Positions 1 through 13,048 of a stretch of DNA of 64,000 nt are shown here, piece after piece. Source of the stretch: Haemonchus contortus (lineage: Eukaryota; Nematoda; Chromadorea; Rhabditida; Trichostrongylidae); NCBI GenBank assembly GCA_000469685.2, contig LS997562.1:33873715-33937714 (forward strand), in the 5' to 3' direction. Made by a program: the position numbers and the translations under genes. Under the pieces are notes generated by a model. That model saw only the letters and a list, made by a program, of their open reading frames with translations, made no database searches and was not told where the DNA came from. Each line of letters begins with the position of its first letter. Position 1 is the stretch's first letter.

Positions 1-10
1 CACCTCTTCA

Positions 11-72
11 ATTCTGAATGTACGTCGATTGCGGAGGCGCATCCCAAAACGTAGATTGATTAACTTCAAACC
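11..72 (+). repeat. tRNA-derived SINE, 3' tail fragment
   Basis: Matches the shared 3' end of the family: ATTCTGAATG, then GGCGCATCCCAAAA and GATTGATTAAC. Confidence 0.6.
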
Positions 73-1602
73 CTTGATTCCTTTTTTTATCCCTTGAAGG
101 CCCAGTTTACGTTGAGAATGGTTTTTGAGATTCTTTTCTAGGATGAACCTGTGCCAGGGATAGTCTAAGAGACGGTGTCGGATCGAAAAACAAGCAAGAT
201 AGGGCGTAATAAGTCCCAAAAACCAGCTTAGCCGAGATAACATCCGAGGCGGACGAGTTCTCACGGCGTTGTGGAGGTTGTAGAGGTTGCACCGTTCACA
301 TACACCTTGCACGTAGGGAGCATATTGCGGTCAGAAGTATGGGGTAACGGAACTTCTCCCCTATCGCGGCATTCTCCCTTGCGTCATGCGGCGAACGTCA
401 TTGCAATTACCGTATCCCGCCAATCGATAGGACGCGGAATTTTTCTATGACTGGCTTGCTTTTTTATTGGATTTTATCGTTTTTTCTTCTGTTTCTTTTT
501 AGTTTTCATGTTTATTCATGTTTATTAGACTTGATTAATTCAAATGACTCCTCCTATATGAACGACGATCAGAATCGCATTGGAACTGAAGAGAGCGGCC
601 GGCCAATTCAAATGTTTAAAGGACTCCCCACGGCGCGCTCCAATCTTCCATCGCAATCCTGCGATAGGCGGTGGGTGCGGCGTGTGTGACGCCGTGTTAG
701 GGGAGAAGTTCCCGGACCCAGAAGTATGCAGTAGCGCGCTCATTTGAACAACTCGTCCAAATATAATCGTAATTTTCCTGCAGCTTTTTTTTCGTAACAC
801 TCTCGTCCAGCCCCTAATCTTTATTCTTTTTTGAAGTCTTATATTTCTCTAAATAAGCCGATTTCCTCGTTTTCTTCGCCACTTCTGCACTATTCTGGGC
901 TATCACTAGATTACTTAAAGTTATCGTGGGCTATGCTTTTTACTGTTCGAGTATCAGTCTTACAACTCCTTTATTTCGAGGTAGCCCTTTGTAAATATCT
1001 GAGGAGGTGAAAACTGAAATGATTCTCGCTCGAAGACATGGAATTTGTTCTTTGCGAGATAAGTAATCCTGTTGTTTATCACTGAGTCATATTTTGCCAT
1101 ATTTAATCAAAATGTCATGAAGATGCAGCTTTCCGAGACAATTTTTTATTTCTTTCGAGTCATAGGATCATAAAGGGCGGCTGTCGGAGACTATGCCTTT
1201 TGTTTGCACCACCTGTAACATCACTAAATAAATTTTATCGTTTTTTTTTTCAAAAGTATGAGATAGCGAAGTCGCCATCATGAGTGATTCTTCAATTTTG
1301 CAATAAACACATATGGAATTTCCTATTTTTTCAACTTTAAAATGGATAATTTTCCATAAAAGGCAATCACGGGCAACCATTCATATGACTTGAAGGCAGC
1401 GTTAACAATAAATTTAGGGTACCCTTTTTTGACTGGAATTGATAGAATTACTCTAGAATAAAGCGATAACAACGAGAAAACCGCAAAAAACGACGAACGA
1501 AAAGATTTACAAAGGGTCAAAAAAAGAGCTGGGAAGGGGGTTGGACGAGTTTCACATTGAAATAACGGCGGTTAGGGAGTGTTCGGGCGAGTGCACGAAG
1601 GC

Positions 1603-1644
1603 GACGCAATGTGTTGTCTGCAATAGCAGACAACACATTGCGTC
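1603..1644. repeat. Perfect 19-bp inverted repeat, 4-nt loop
   Basis: GACGCAATGTGTTGTCTGC / GCAGACAACACATTGCGTC around AATA. Confidence 0.85.
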
Positions 1645-1997
1645 TCTGGCAATTTGCCAACCAGCTTATCGACTTTTCACCAACTTCGCTCCAATGCGAA
1701 AGTGGTGAAGGACAATTAGAACTCGTAGTCAACCTAGCGAGGGGCGGAGGCCTCCCGTCCCCCACTGTTACTGCCCTTATTGTGCCCTATCCAGCCGTTT
1801 TCCGACCTCATTCCTGCACAAATGGTATCAGAGGGGGCGTCGAATTCAAACCATGTGCAAATCTCCGAAACCATTTTTTCGTGAACAGTGCCTTTAAGTA
1901 ATTAGCTTTTCGCAGCTCACTTCTCCATGCATGGCGTATCATAGGCATTAATCGCTTCATAGAATTCTGAGTACATCTCTTAAGTCTTTAGAAGGAC

Positions 1998-2272
1998 AAA
2001 GTTTTTTTGCCGTCAACCAGTTCAATTCGATGGATGGGACCCGCATCCGATTTCTATTCAGAATTGTTGTGGCATAATGAGTGCGTATTTGGCCCATAAA
2101 ATGACTTGCAGTGGCAGGACAGCGCCTCTATCCTCTCAGATGAGTCTGGTGCCAATTTACTGACCCCGGAGGGGTTGAAGGCTTGATTAGCTTAAGAGGA
2201 TATGGATTCGAACCCGTGACCACGCGTGTAAGGTAGTGCACCACTTGCCAGTGCACCACTTCCGCCCTGTAG
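1998..2272 (-). repeat. tRNA-derived SINE, near full length
   Basis: Minus-strand copy. The tRNA-like head (2205-2272) has GGGTTCGAATCC on the minus strand, matching an RNA polymerase III B box. The body carries AAGTCATTTTATG-like and ATTCTGAATAG-like motifs, and the 3' end lies near 1998. Confidence 0.7.
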
Positions 2273-2804
2273 TACAGGTACTAAACTTCACTGCACTCCC
2301 ATCTCAAATTATCGAGTAAGTAAGCTAATAGCCTAAGAACGTAATCATTACGAGAATCTCATAAATTTCTGACCTTTGCGACTACCTCAAAGGTCTTAAT
2401 CCTCAGAGATAGCGGAACAAGGTCACCGCGGTCATCGTCTGAACTACTTGTGTCAGCTTTGAAACGGAAATTTCTGTGAAAACAGCTTAACTAGTTTCTG
2501 ATGGGCTTGCTTATAAATTTGCGACAAAGCTGCAGAAAAAAGAGGCAGGAAGGCAACAGGGTATTATTTTGTCAATATTGTTTACTTGTATATTCAGCTG
2601 ACAATTTTCTTCTTTACCTCTGGACAACCTTCAGCGCCTTCTGCAATTTTTGTCATTAGGTAGGCTCCTGAAATTCAACTTAATCCTATTCTTTATTAAT
2701 CAAACTCCACAGAAACTTTCTAAAGTTGACTGTAACTGTTGCTCAAATCATCAGTCGGGCAGAGACACTCGAGAAATCGCTCTTCGCCTCACATAGCAGC
2801 ACAA

Positions 2805-2852
2805 CAAGGTCTCACTCTGCAGTACACAAGTTTACTGCAGAGTAAGACCTTG
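2805..2852. repeat. 20-bp inverted repeat, one mismatch, 8-nt loop
   Basis: CAAGGTCTCACTCTGCAGTA (2805-2824) against TACTGCAGAGTAAGACCTTG (2833-2852). Confidence 0.8.
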
Positions 2853-5800
2853 ATGTATTGCGTTGACGGTGAATTCTAGGTGACCATATAATCACATGAC
2901 TTGATTGTTGCTTGGGAAACGATATCCATAAGAATTCCATTTTGACATGCATTTGAAAAGCATTCTTATATCGCTCTCATATTGATTAGGCGTTTTGCCC
3001 TGTGGTGTACGGTAACTGAAAAGTCCCAAAAAATGCGGATTTTCTATTTCTGACGGTCGGAAACTGCAGTAGGTCATGCCTATCCTTCTTAGTGCCTTTT
3101 CGGTTACACCTATGATCGTTATTGTTGGAATTTTACATAAATTCGTACTGGTTGCGCTGAATTACCAGTAATTTTCTCTAGCTTCCGAAAACGAAAATAA
3201 CTTGCTGTGAAAGTTCCGTTACAATTATTATACCATAGGGGCGAGGGAGACAGGCATGTGGAATCGAGTTCAGAAAGGATTTCTATCGGAATTGGAGAAG
3301 TTATGCATCGTTGTGATAACCTTCCCTAATACTTACCCACCCAGCCTTTCTATGTAATTGCATTTCTGCAAAACTGAAATTTTTATTAGTAAGAACTGCT
3401 AGTGCATAAATACATACATATGTAGGTGGTCGTAGGGACTATGTTCGCACCTTTACCTATTTTCTCTTTCATTGAATTTCAATTTGTTTTTCTTTCTTTT
3501 TCAAGGCGACATTCTTGGAACCCAAATGGCTAACTTTACCCCCAAATTCCCACGTTCACACGCACGCGCGCGCGGCAGTGCTTTCGCGGCAGCTACCATA
3601 GTCAACCCCTGGAAATCTAATTCTTGCCTGACACACCCTCGGCAACTCGACTACTTTTTTGGAGTAAGAAAATATTATGAAGAAAAAGCTGTCAATGCTT
3701 TTTAAATAGAAACATTCAGTCAGTTTCGAAAAAAAAAAATCGAAAGCGTGTTACAAAAATAATTCTGAGGGGTATGAGTCTCTGTAAACGAGCTCGTTCT
3801 TAGGAATGTCGTAGTATTTTCTGGCAAAACACCCTGAAACTCGACGCAATGTAACATTTTCATGGCGTCAACATGAATACGTGGAAATAAATGTCCTACG
3901 AATCCAATAATGAGCTGTTATAACGTTCCTTCTGAGTGGAAAGCTGCCCTTTCCATAACTTCTTTTCTTATCCGTGCACTTTGATGATAACAGCCTACCT
4001 GCCATATATATGGTAGGCGGACTTTACGTCATCGTACTATAAATGCCTTCCAAAAGGTTATCTCGCCTACTCCTACTCCTACGAACTATTATGTCACGAA
4101 CTATCAGAATGTTAATCTTGTACTAGTTGATACCAATTTCCGTTAATTAAATTTCTAAAAGATATTTATTGACAGCTCGCCCGAAAGTTGTCATGGAATG
4201 ATTGTTCTGCTCATTGCTCATGAGAACAGGTATCTTTTACTTGAATTTCTCAGGCTTTATACTTTCGATCATTCTGCTTATCTGCTTCAGTTTTACTTTC
4301 AAGACATCCAGATAATAGCCAACTCTGTGAAAAGGTTACCCATTGAGCTGATGGAGGCAGGGCTGAAAAGGCAATAAGCAGGATAATGGACACCAGTTCT
4401 GAACAGTATGCCGCGCGGCGAGGCAACTAACCAGGGGTCGCCGTGCGAATGAAGTTTCTTACTGATTGCTGAATTCGCGGCTGCGCGCGGCGATTGTTCA
4501 TTGATTTGTTTGCTTTTGTTCATGATGTTAGGGTAACAGTTTATTCGATTCTTAAGAATTGAAATTGTGTTTGACTAGTTTGAAAAGCTCGGCTCAGTAC
4601 TACAGCTCTGGTGCGCCATGCGTTCATCTCTCATTCTTTGTCATTTTTGCCCGCAACAGGGCCACAAGGTTTTGTCGTTTCCTTGACCGCATCCGGCCTC
4701 AACGAATAGTAACTCTCAGGGAATCAAGGGGTAATGAAGCCTTCATTTCTAGGAGGCTCTACCGTTTAATCCACAAAAAAACTTTTTTGGTTCCCTTCAG
4801 TGGAGCTTCACATTGTTTTTCCAGCGCTACCCTTGTTTATTTGTCATACTCCATCCTTAAGGGTCTTTTTTATCGAGTGATCTCTTGGTCTTCTCAGCAC
4901 ATGACCAAACTATCGGAACCACCTGGCCCCATGCCTTCAAAAGAGACATTTGCATTATCGTTTCGATGTACTCATTCCTAACATCACTAGGTCGCATCCG
5001 GCCACAGGCTCACCATACAGTCCCCCCTTAACAAGAAAGCACTATTGATTGGCCCGTCCAAATCAACCTTCAAGTATGTAGGACCATTTTATGCTTTAGA
5101 CTGAGGTGACTCAGGGAATCGCGACTTCAACATTCAAAAGGTCAGTGGGTTAGGGGCAGTCAGATAAGGCGCTCTATCAGTACATCCGCCATACAGAAAA
5201 GTGAATCAGGTAATGACTTCTTCACGTACTTTGCCATTTACTAAAGTGTCGATTTTCACTAATGGTGATGTTAAATTCGTTTTCGATATTTCTTTAACCT
5301 TACCTCATGAAAGAGCACCCTCGTGATCGTACGTGCACTCAACGAATTCTGTCAATGGGTACCACCTCTTCTTCAACGTTAAGCTGTACGGCTTGACTTA
5401 TCAGCACTTTCTTTCTATTTATTGCTTAAATAAATGCCTCACTTACACTTGTTGACGGTTGTGGCATTTTGTGTTGTGAATTCCGTTTTTCGGACAGGTC
5501 CCGGGAGTACGGGACGTACCTTTAGTTCAGCGAGCACCCACCCATCCAGGAAGTGGGAGGGTCTTGACAATTCTGTCATTGAGGGCTACTTTCTTCGGAC
5601 AGTCTTCTAGTCACTATTCATATAAGTAACCGTTATTCACTGGTAGTCAGAGGATTGATGGCTTGTCATTAAAACCACAGAAAGGTGTGTCACCTTCCCA
5701 GTTCGATCTCCTGATTGTCCAGAGTTTTTCAGGCTTCAGCCGGATCTCCCTAGGGTGCGCCAACCATAAACCCTCTTTCTGATTGTCAATTTAACTTTTT

Positions 5801-8464
5801 TACTTAGTCAATTCATGGTCTTTTCTGAATACACTCCTCTTACGGTATCACTATCACTATCACAATATTAGTAATTCACTCAGTAAACTGAAAATCGGGA
5901 TTGATTTTGAGCTTTTATCGATATTTTGAATCGATATTCGACGTTTCGTTCTTCATCTCATCGGGTTGTGTGCTTGGTACCTTGTGCTAGCCTGACAGCC
6001 CCATTAATAGGCTGATTACTCCGTGAGTGATCTCATACTGAACTCGAGTATCGGACTCTTCGAATATCACCTTTTTGTGGACAATTCCTTTGAAAATGTT
6101 AGTCTACAGACGAATTTCCTCCCTCTAATTTCCCCAGAGCCTTTCGAGATTGTACTGTCTGTTCCTATGCATTCTTGTGCATTCGTTCCCATTACCGAGC
6201 TCATTAATAGTTTCTCCGAGAATTTCTCGCTTCGAACGCGTTCTCGTTTCGTTCTTCATTACTTCATAGATTATGGTTTCATATAGATCGACTAGTTATC
6301 GTTCAGGTTTCGTTGATTTTGGTAAAAGATGGGCCGTAAACGAATCACATGGAAGAAACTCGAAGGATTTGAGGTACGGTATTTCAGTAGCTTTTTGATC
6401 TTCTTCGTTTTTGCTTCCTTTTATGGTCTATGGGTGGTCCTTGTTCCGTTTCTGTTTGGTCTTTGCTTACCATTACACTAAATGTTAGTACTTTATGGAA
6501 GTTGAGACTTACGAAATCGAAACCTCGAAAAAACCTGTAGGTTGGTACTTACGGTAAATCTTACTCTGTGGAGTAAACTCAAGAAGCAGCTCTGCGAGAT
6601 GGGACTGATCCCCCCTATATCCTGCTTTCTTGTTTGTTCAGAGCAAAAATTGCAATTGAAATAGACCTTAGAATTTTATTTTTCCACGGGCTTTATACAG
6701 TGTTCTGACCTCTCCCTTCCGATGGGTCCCGTAAACTAGGCTTTTCGAGGAATTCGAACCCACTTTTTAAACTGTAATGCCCAACAGTTTTTTAAAGACT
6801 GAAGTCGCATCTTCGAGTCCTCCTTCCTTCCTTCATACTCTCTTTGACTCCTTTCTTTTTTCGATTCTTCTTATTTACTTCGAATCTTTTATAAAAAGAT
6901 TGAAATACGTCAGGAATGTATGGACTCCATGAGCAATTATTCAGTACTTCTTTAGAGATAGAAATAAACTCCTCATTACGCGGTAGAATTCCAATCGCCC
7001 TTTCAGTAATCTTCCTTAGTACAGAAGGTTTTTCCTTGTCACAAGCACTGACGGACTTTGTTCCCAAAATTCTCACCTGCCAATCTGATTCTATTTTTGT
7101 CCTTTATGTCGTCCATATACTAAAATGGAGTGACGGACGTCGTGCAACAATCGGAGAAGCTTCTGTCAATTGCACGTGTCGTGAGAACGATTCCCGTTCA
7201 GGTCTCCGGAAAGAAGGGGTAGGGGAGAGGAGGGGAGGGGGGGGGGGCTGGAAAAGGGCATTCTGACTTTAAAGCTTGCGTATCGTCGCAAGCAACAAGT
7301 GCTTCTTCACGGACTACAGCGTGTATCCAGCCATCTACATCAGAATTAGCCAAGTGAACCACTGGGGCTTCTGCAAGCAGTTCCGCTATAGGGATGAATG
7401 ATCCATCTGTGTTTGGTGCTGAGTAGAAAATGAGTGAGAATGGAAATGGCCTGAAAAGTTGTCCTAACAGGTCATCATGTTAAGTAGAAACAAGACTTAA
7501 AAGTGATCAAAGGTTTAGAGGAACCCGTAGGCATGAGTATTCCAAAAATGTCGACATCACTACATATTTTATATCTCACCTTTTTATTCGACGAACCTTT
7601 TTCGCCCAGAAATTCAGTCGATCTCCGGCGTAACCAGTAGTTATGCGCTGAAGGTTTCGTTCCTAACCTTTCTGTTGTTGGTCGTGCCGTGTTGAGATCT
7701 GGTCGTGATTGATCTGTTTCCAGACGGCTTCTCGTAAACAACAGGAAAATTGTCGAGTGAAGGCCTTTCTGATGTATTGCTTTTTTGTCTCGTGCGTGTA
7801 CGGTCTTTCGTATCGACATTTCACTGTTATCTTTCGTACTTTCTTCAAATGTCAGCTGATGGCAGTACCTTCTTGGTCCTATCACAGAAAAAGATTGACG
7901 TACGGCTTAGCTTCTTCCTAGCTGAATACTGATAAGAAAGCTTTTCAAAATAAAGTCACATTTGCTAGAGAACGTCCAAATAGGCTCTTGTCTTGTTCGT
8001 TCCTTTCTGAGGGATCTTCTTCTTCACTTAGACCTTCACTGGAAACCGTGCGATCGGTGTCAATATCATGGTCAAGAGTGTCTCCAAGCGGATCAAATAT
8101 TACTGGACTGGAGTAAGCTGTTACTAGAGTCTGTGAAGCCAGGCTTCCTTACGCTGAATTTTCATGGGGAAAATACATCGAGCTAGGAGAACTCTTCTCT
8201 CAACATACTTTGTCCATGCTGGTAAAAGATCCTACTACGTCCCTGATTTTGGCTCTGTCAGGTGGTTTTTAGGCACCTTTTCCCCATGGTGGCTGAGATT
8301 AGGAAGATAGAAGCAAAAGGCTCAAAGCAGACCATGTTCTTTACATTCAATCAAAAGACCATAATCACGCCATGATTTTTTTCTGAACTCTGCAAAGGAA
8401 TCCAAATGTTTTGAATTGCTTCTCAAGATTGATGTGAGGTACCTTATCTTTTATCTCTGATTTT

Positions 8465-8498
8465 TTCTTCATTTAGTCTCATTCTTCATTTAGTCTCA
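8465..8498 (+). repeat. Perfect 17-nt direct duplication
   Basis: TTCTTCATTTAGTCTCA occurs twice back to back (8465-8481, 8482-8498). Confidence 0.8.
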
Positions 8499-9005
8499 CG
8501 AAAACAAAACCGAAGTGGAGTTTGAAATGAGTTTGTCATGGAAAACCGTTGTAAATCCCTGCATGGAGGGTTAGGGGGTGACTAATCCATTTCCAGCTTG
8601 GAAAAAAAAGATCTTCTTATCATTTAAGAATTTCGGCAAACTATCACATGTGGAATTGAGTCGCAAAATTGGTCCAAAATTGCTGAGTGTATCAAAAACG
8701 CTATCATCTGGTCGTGAAAAAGAAAGGTTGTTTATGTGACGTAATTGGAAATCTAATGACACCGAAGGTTTCGAATAGCTGACAATTAGGATCGCTCAAC
8801 GACTTCCCCATTTTGGCGTATTTCAATGGGCTGAGGAAACCCAAAACGCCATAAAATTTCATGGGATACCGCCTAGCACCACCTTGGTTCCATTAACTTT
8901 TGTCAACTTGTTTCGCTGTGCAAATGAATTTACTCTTCAAAATCTTATTGATCGGACACTTTCACCCATTTAGTAAGTATTAGATTGATCGTCACTATGA
9001 ATTGA

Positions 9006-9286
9006 AGCCTTGGAAGCCTTTTGGCATGATCAGTCTCACTTTGGGATGCGCCCTGCATTTGACTTCCGTTCAGAATCGTAGTGACGTGTTGAATGCGTAT
9101 GTGGCCAACACAATGACTTGCAGTGGCCAGCCAACGGACAATTCAGTGCTTTCATCTTCCCGGATGAGTCTGGTACCCTTGTCCGATTATGCGATACTGG
9201 AGGCTTGGTCGGTGTGAGCGTGTATCAACGGGGTACTCGATCCCGGAACATGGGTATAACTGTGCCTGAATGGCACTACACCTCCT
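9006..9286 (-). repeat. tRNA-derived SINE, near full length
   Basis: Minus-strand copy with the family body (CAAGTCATTGTGTTGG, ATTCTGAACGGAAGTC) and the 3' end GATCATGCCAAAAGGC. The head is diverged. Confidence 0.7.
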
Positions 9287-9956
9287 CCACCCTTACTACT
9301 AACTACCCTTACTGGTAATTTTGTGAATTGATTTCACATTCTTGTTCTGATTTTGTTCATCTCTCAATGATAGCGAAACTTTTTTTTTTGTGAGTTTTGG
9401 TGCATATGATCGATCAATGGGGGCAAACCAGTACATTCTTTTACTGACGGAATTCGATGAGATAGATTCATCAATTTATTCAGTCTTTCCACCTTTACGA
9501 TTTCTCAGGAAAAGTTCTTACAGTTTTGATTTATTTATTGATTGTTTCAACATTTCCTTCACGTTTACATCTAGACATCAAAAATCGAGATTATGGTATG
9601 ACCTATGGAAACCAGTGATTGATATAGTCACTGATTACTTTGGAAATTTTCGGGAAATGGTTATTCAATCCGAAAGGCCTCTGGCAGGGAATTATTGAGC
9701 TTCTTGTCCAGCCTACAGACTCTGCTTAAATATCTAGGCACTGTTACAGGTAGGTAGGGCAAAGACTAGAGTGGGCTCAATTAGTTGAATAGACAGAACG
9801 ACTGAACTCATGGTCTTTGATTAACGCAGTCGTCATTCAAAAAGTAGACTCTTGTGGTAGCGCTCCGGCGTGCTTTTCTGCTTTGTTGTTTTTATTTTGA
9901 ATGACTACAGCTTTAATATTACCTGTTACTAGTAGTTTACGTGGGATACTATTCCT

Positions 9957-9974
9957 CCCCCCCCCCCCCCCCCC
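9957..9974. repeat. C18 homopolymer tract
   Basis: Eighteen consecutive C. Long G/C tracts are replication obstacles in C. elegans lacking the FANCJ-type helicase DOG-1. Confidence 0.85.
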
Positions 9975-10865
9975 TCTTCCGCCTCTACCTTCGACGGCTC
10001 ACACTGAGCCACCCAATACCTACAATGATGACTTTATCCCTGACTTTTTTAAGATGTAAGGTTTTAAATGAATTTCACTAGTATAATCATGGCTTACATG
10101 GAGTCTGGAATGATAAATGGAAAGGAGGTAGGCACTACATGTGCATGAGTAATCGTTACGCGGTATATCGATCGAGGGTCGACACTTGTCGCCCATCGTT
10201 GGTCGCGAAGTATGAATGCGGCTAGTAGCTTGGATGCCATGGCACTATTTACGGCTTTTGACTTCTCCATACGACGTTGCTCCATTCTACGTATGCATAA
10301 TCATAATAGTTCTCCTTTCCTTTTCAATAAACGTATTCGAACGCCTGAGCTCCTCAGATACTTGCATGATGGCCATTCTCATACCTTCAGAGTCCAGGGT
10401 GGAAATCGTCAAATGGTGGTAGCCACTAACGAGAGATTATTGCTCGCTCTAGAATTCAACCTTTTTTCATTTGAAAGGTCTTCAGTTTCCACGAAAGCGA
10501 GTTTACCTTCTCAAAACAAGTATGTACCTTTGCGAACAATTTGCAGTTGTCTGGATGATCTAAAAAACAAGTCAGAAAACTTTACGAGTTGTTTGGCCAA
10601 CAGATATTTATTGTCCCAATGTCTCTCATCGATCAAGTTCAGTAAAATATCCTTGTATTTGTTACTGTAGCATCCTCTCTTGTCCTTTTTCTTTTTTAAT
10701 CCTAAGAGATTCCTTCATCAGCGTAATAGACACCCGTAACTTTTATTTCGAGAATACTTAGTGAGAATCGGATTAGCTGCCCTGAAAGGCTAAAATTGGA
10801 TTCAGACAATTTCCAGGAGATTCCTAAATTAGCACGGCGTGCACCTGCATTTTTCTTGATATCAT

Positions 10866-11234
10866 CTAAATAGTAAGAATCAGATAAGCTGCACGGGAAG
10901 GACAATATCCGGCGAATCCTGTATAATCCTTAAATCTACGGATTAAAAATAAATCATATTGTTCATATTCGCGAGAAATTAGAACTGAAGAGCTTCTGCC
11001 AGGAACCAATGGAAAATACAGGAATTTTCGAATCCATTTCACTGAAATGCCGTCGAGTACATCGCTCGATTTCTGGGCTGAAAAAGGGGATGGTCGAGAA
11101 TGAGAGTTGAGTGGAGGGTGTACAAGTTTGAAAGGCGATGTTACTTGTTGGTGTAATGGGGACTGATCATTCGAATTGGACTTTTTATCGTTCCCATCCG
11201 TCCACAAGCACGGTACCAATTGAGCGAACTCCAT
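10866..11234 (-). CDS. Possible minus-strand coding segment, 122 codons, unrecognised
   Basis: The ATG at 11234 lies 13 nt inside a good acceptor (TTTTGTTCCAG, minus strand). The first 60 codons are polar and Ser/Pro/Asn-rich (SNSNDQSPLHQQ, PLNSHSRPSPF); the last 60 are less convincing. The phase-0 join to the 11778-11931 exon would instead read a different frame that stops after about 20 codons, so the two segments do not obviously belong to one transcript. Confidence 0.2.
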   Translation of the reverse strand: MEFAQLVPCLWTDGNDKKSNSNDQSPLHQQVTSPFKLVHPPLNSHSRPSPFSAQKSSDVLDGISVKWIRKFLYFPLVPGRSSSVLISREYEQYDLFLIRRFKDYTGFAGYCPSRAAYLILTI

Positions 11235-11428
11235 CGATCAGAAATCGCTGGAACAAAAAGTAGTCTGAGAGGATTCGCTAACACCCGCCGCATACTAATG
11301 AATTGCGCCATAACTTTTGAACTTTGCCCTTGTTTATTCTAAAATTACACATTTTGGGATTGAAATCACACCACCAAATGGGTTCTCGAAATGAAATCCT
11401 CGGCCCCCAAGCCGGCGAGTTGCGGTCA

Positions 11429-11469
11429 AAACTTCGGCCGTGGACGGGACTCGTCCACGGCCGAAGTTT
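11429..11469. repeat. Perfect 18-bp GC-rich inverted repeat, 5-nt loop
   Basis: AAACTTCGGCCGTGGACG (11429-11446) against its reverse complement at 11452-11469, with loop GGACT. Confidence 0.85.
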
Positions 11470-11777
11470 GTACTGTACCTGTACTTGTACTCGAACGTCA
11501 AGTCAAGATCCCCAGCAATTCCAGAAACACACTGAAGGGAAATTTTCTGATTTTCTATGAAAAGCGACGTTCAGATTATCGGTATTCGTGTTATCTATTT
11601 GATAAATCTGACATTTTATGCCAATCACACTGGGTCATTCTATCAAGGGCATGCGACTGCTTTCAACCGATCATCCTTTCCAGTACAGATAGGAAACTTC
11701 ACTGACTTCCCTCGACTTCGTCGCTGTCAACGCGCGTAATGTTATGAGCTACGGAATTTTGGTAGGGGCAAATCAAC

Positions 11778-11931
11778 CTGGGATAAGCCATATATTCGAC
11801 TCCTTTTCGGAATCTCAGAGCTATCTAGAAGTGAGCTTGATGCAGTTTCTCTCAGAATGTTACGAATTCGTTCTTGTTGTGGTACTCCTACACCAGTTGG
11901 TCCATCTCTAGAGGCTATGAACTCGATCAGT
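11778..11931 (-). CDS. Possible minus-strand exon, gene unidentified
   Basis: On the minus strand, ATCTTGTGCAG precedes the exon and CAG|GTTGAT follows it; 154 nt, about 51 codons. The peptide (LIEFIASRDGPTGVGVPQQE, then RIRNILRETASSS) is hydrophilic and protein-like. No family recognised. The overlapping plus-strand frame is Leu/Ser/Tyr-rich and looks like a shadow. Confidence 0.22.
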
Positions 11932-12762
11932 CTGCACAAGATACATATGTTTCCTTCCAACGATTGTATCAGCAGCGCCTTTTGCTACTGCTCCATCTTT
12001 ATTTATGGCACTGGATTAGAAATTTCTCATTACTCCTCTATCTATGTAAGTCATGGATCCTGTTTTCTCGTCTTTTTGTTGAATACAACTGTAAAAATGG
12101 TAAGACAGGAAAATCCGAAAAGTTTTTCCATTCCCGGTTTATGGGTGAACTCCCTTCATTTTATTGCAGTAAGTGTTCCAGCTCCATTTCCTGTCCGTTT
12201 TACGACGACACACTCACTGTTAGTCTCTCCTCAGTTTGGCATTGCTTTCTGTACAAAACACAATTTTATATAGTTGTTTGGGAAAGCTCCATCCTTGTCA
12301 AAACCCTTTGGCAAGAACAGACCAGCAGTTCAAGCAGCTAAATCAGCAGTCGGCAGCCTCACTTGTTCCATAAATTGGTCCCTTCGGATTTTTCTATTCT
12401 CTTTCTCAGATCTCAGAGATTCTGGGTCCTAAGAATATTAGAAAACGTGGGCAGTGCGTCACCTGCCTGATGCGAGCCAATCCTTCTTCGGCGTTTGGTG
12501 TTTACAAGCTTTTGGCAGATAGAGATAACGCAGTAACCCGGAATGTCACGTCGTACGTCTGCAGAATCAGGTCCTTTTCAGGGCAGTGGGCAGTCTTTGC
12601 TCTGACGTAATACCAAATGCCTTCAAAAGGACAATACACACTGAACTGATTATGTACCAGATTGCGATGCTTCGTGGAACCGAAATTAGTCATTTTTGGT
12701 TTTCACAGAGGCTACTGTACGTCGATAGATAATCAAGTGGCTTCAGATTTCGGGATGAAAGC

Positions 12763-12779
12763 GGGGGGGGGGGGGGGGG
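12763..12779. repeat. G17 homopolymer tract
   Basis: Seventeen consecutive G, followed by a further G-rich run to about 12790. Confidence 0.85.
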
Positions 12780-12896
12780 AGGGCGGAGGGCAATGCCTCA
12801 TGCTTCGGCGGACCAACGTAAGAAGTTTTGCTAAGTATTCTCGCAGTGGTAGGTGTCCTACTAAATTGAGGGAACCAAATCTCGAGCAGGTAACTG

Positions 12897-13048
12897 GGCC
12901 AGGTCAGCCGAACCTTCCATTTCTCCGGGCTCGGTTGAATTCGTCTAGGAGGATGAAGCACTGACTTTTACATCGGGTGGCCAGTGCAACCCATTGTATT
13001 GGCCACAGACCTATCCAAAGGACCATCGCGATTCTGAATGAAAGAACT
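12897..13048 (+). repeat. tRNA-derived SINE, body fragment
   Basis: Contains CCGGGCTCGGTTGAATTCG, GTCTAGGAGGATGAAGCACT, TTACATCGGGTGGCCA and GCGATTCTGAATGAAA. No head seen; a 17-G tract lies about 120 bp upstream. Confidence 0.6.

Larger units (their letters stand above)
73..8464. other. Non-coding stretch, no gene recognised
   Basis: Apart from the SINE at 1998-2272 and two hairpins, I see no coding signal I can defend. The 140-codon frame at 4559-4981 and the minus frame at 6792-7076 have no recognised motif. Confidence 0.5.

Noticed and set aside
4559..4981. 140-codon plus-strand ORF
   Set aside because: Length is within chance expectation for six frames over 64 kb; no motif, no splice context, uneven composition.
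5850..5872. TATCAC triplicate as a regulatory array
   Set aside because: A short microsatellite of three units; nothing else supports function.
6735..6760. GAATTCGAACCC as a tRNA B box on the minus strand
   Set aside because: No A box at the right distance and no cloverleaf.
6792..7076. Minus ORF with Lys/Arg-rich end
   Set aside because: The basic tail comes from a T/C-rich low-complexity run; no acceptor of quality.
11874..12341. 155-codon plus ORF rich in Leu, Tyr and Ser
   Set aside because: Composition is typical of the reverse of a polar frame or of T-rich non-coding DNA; the opposite strand looks better at its 5' end.
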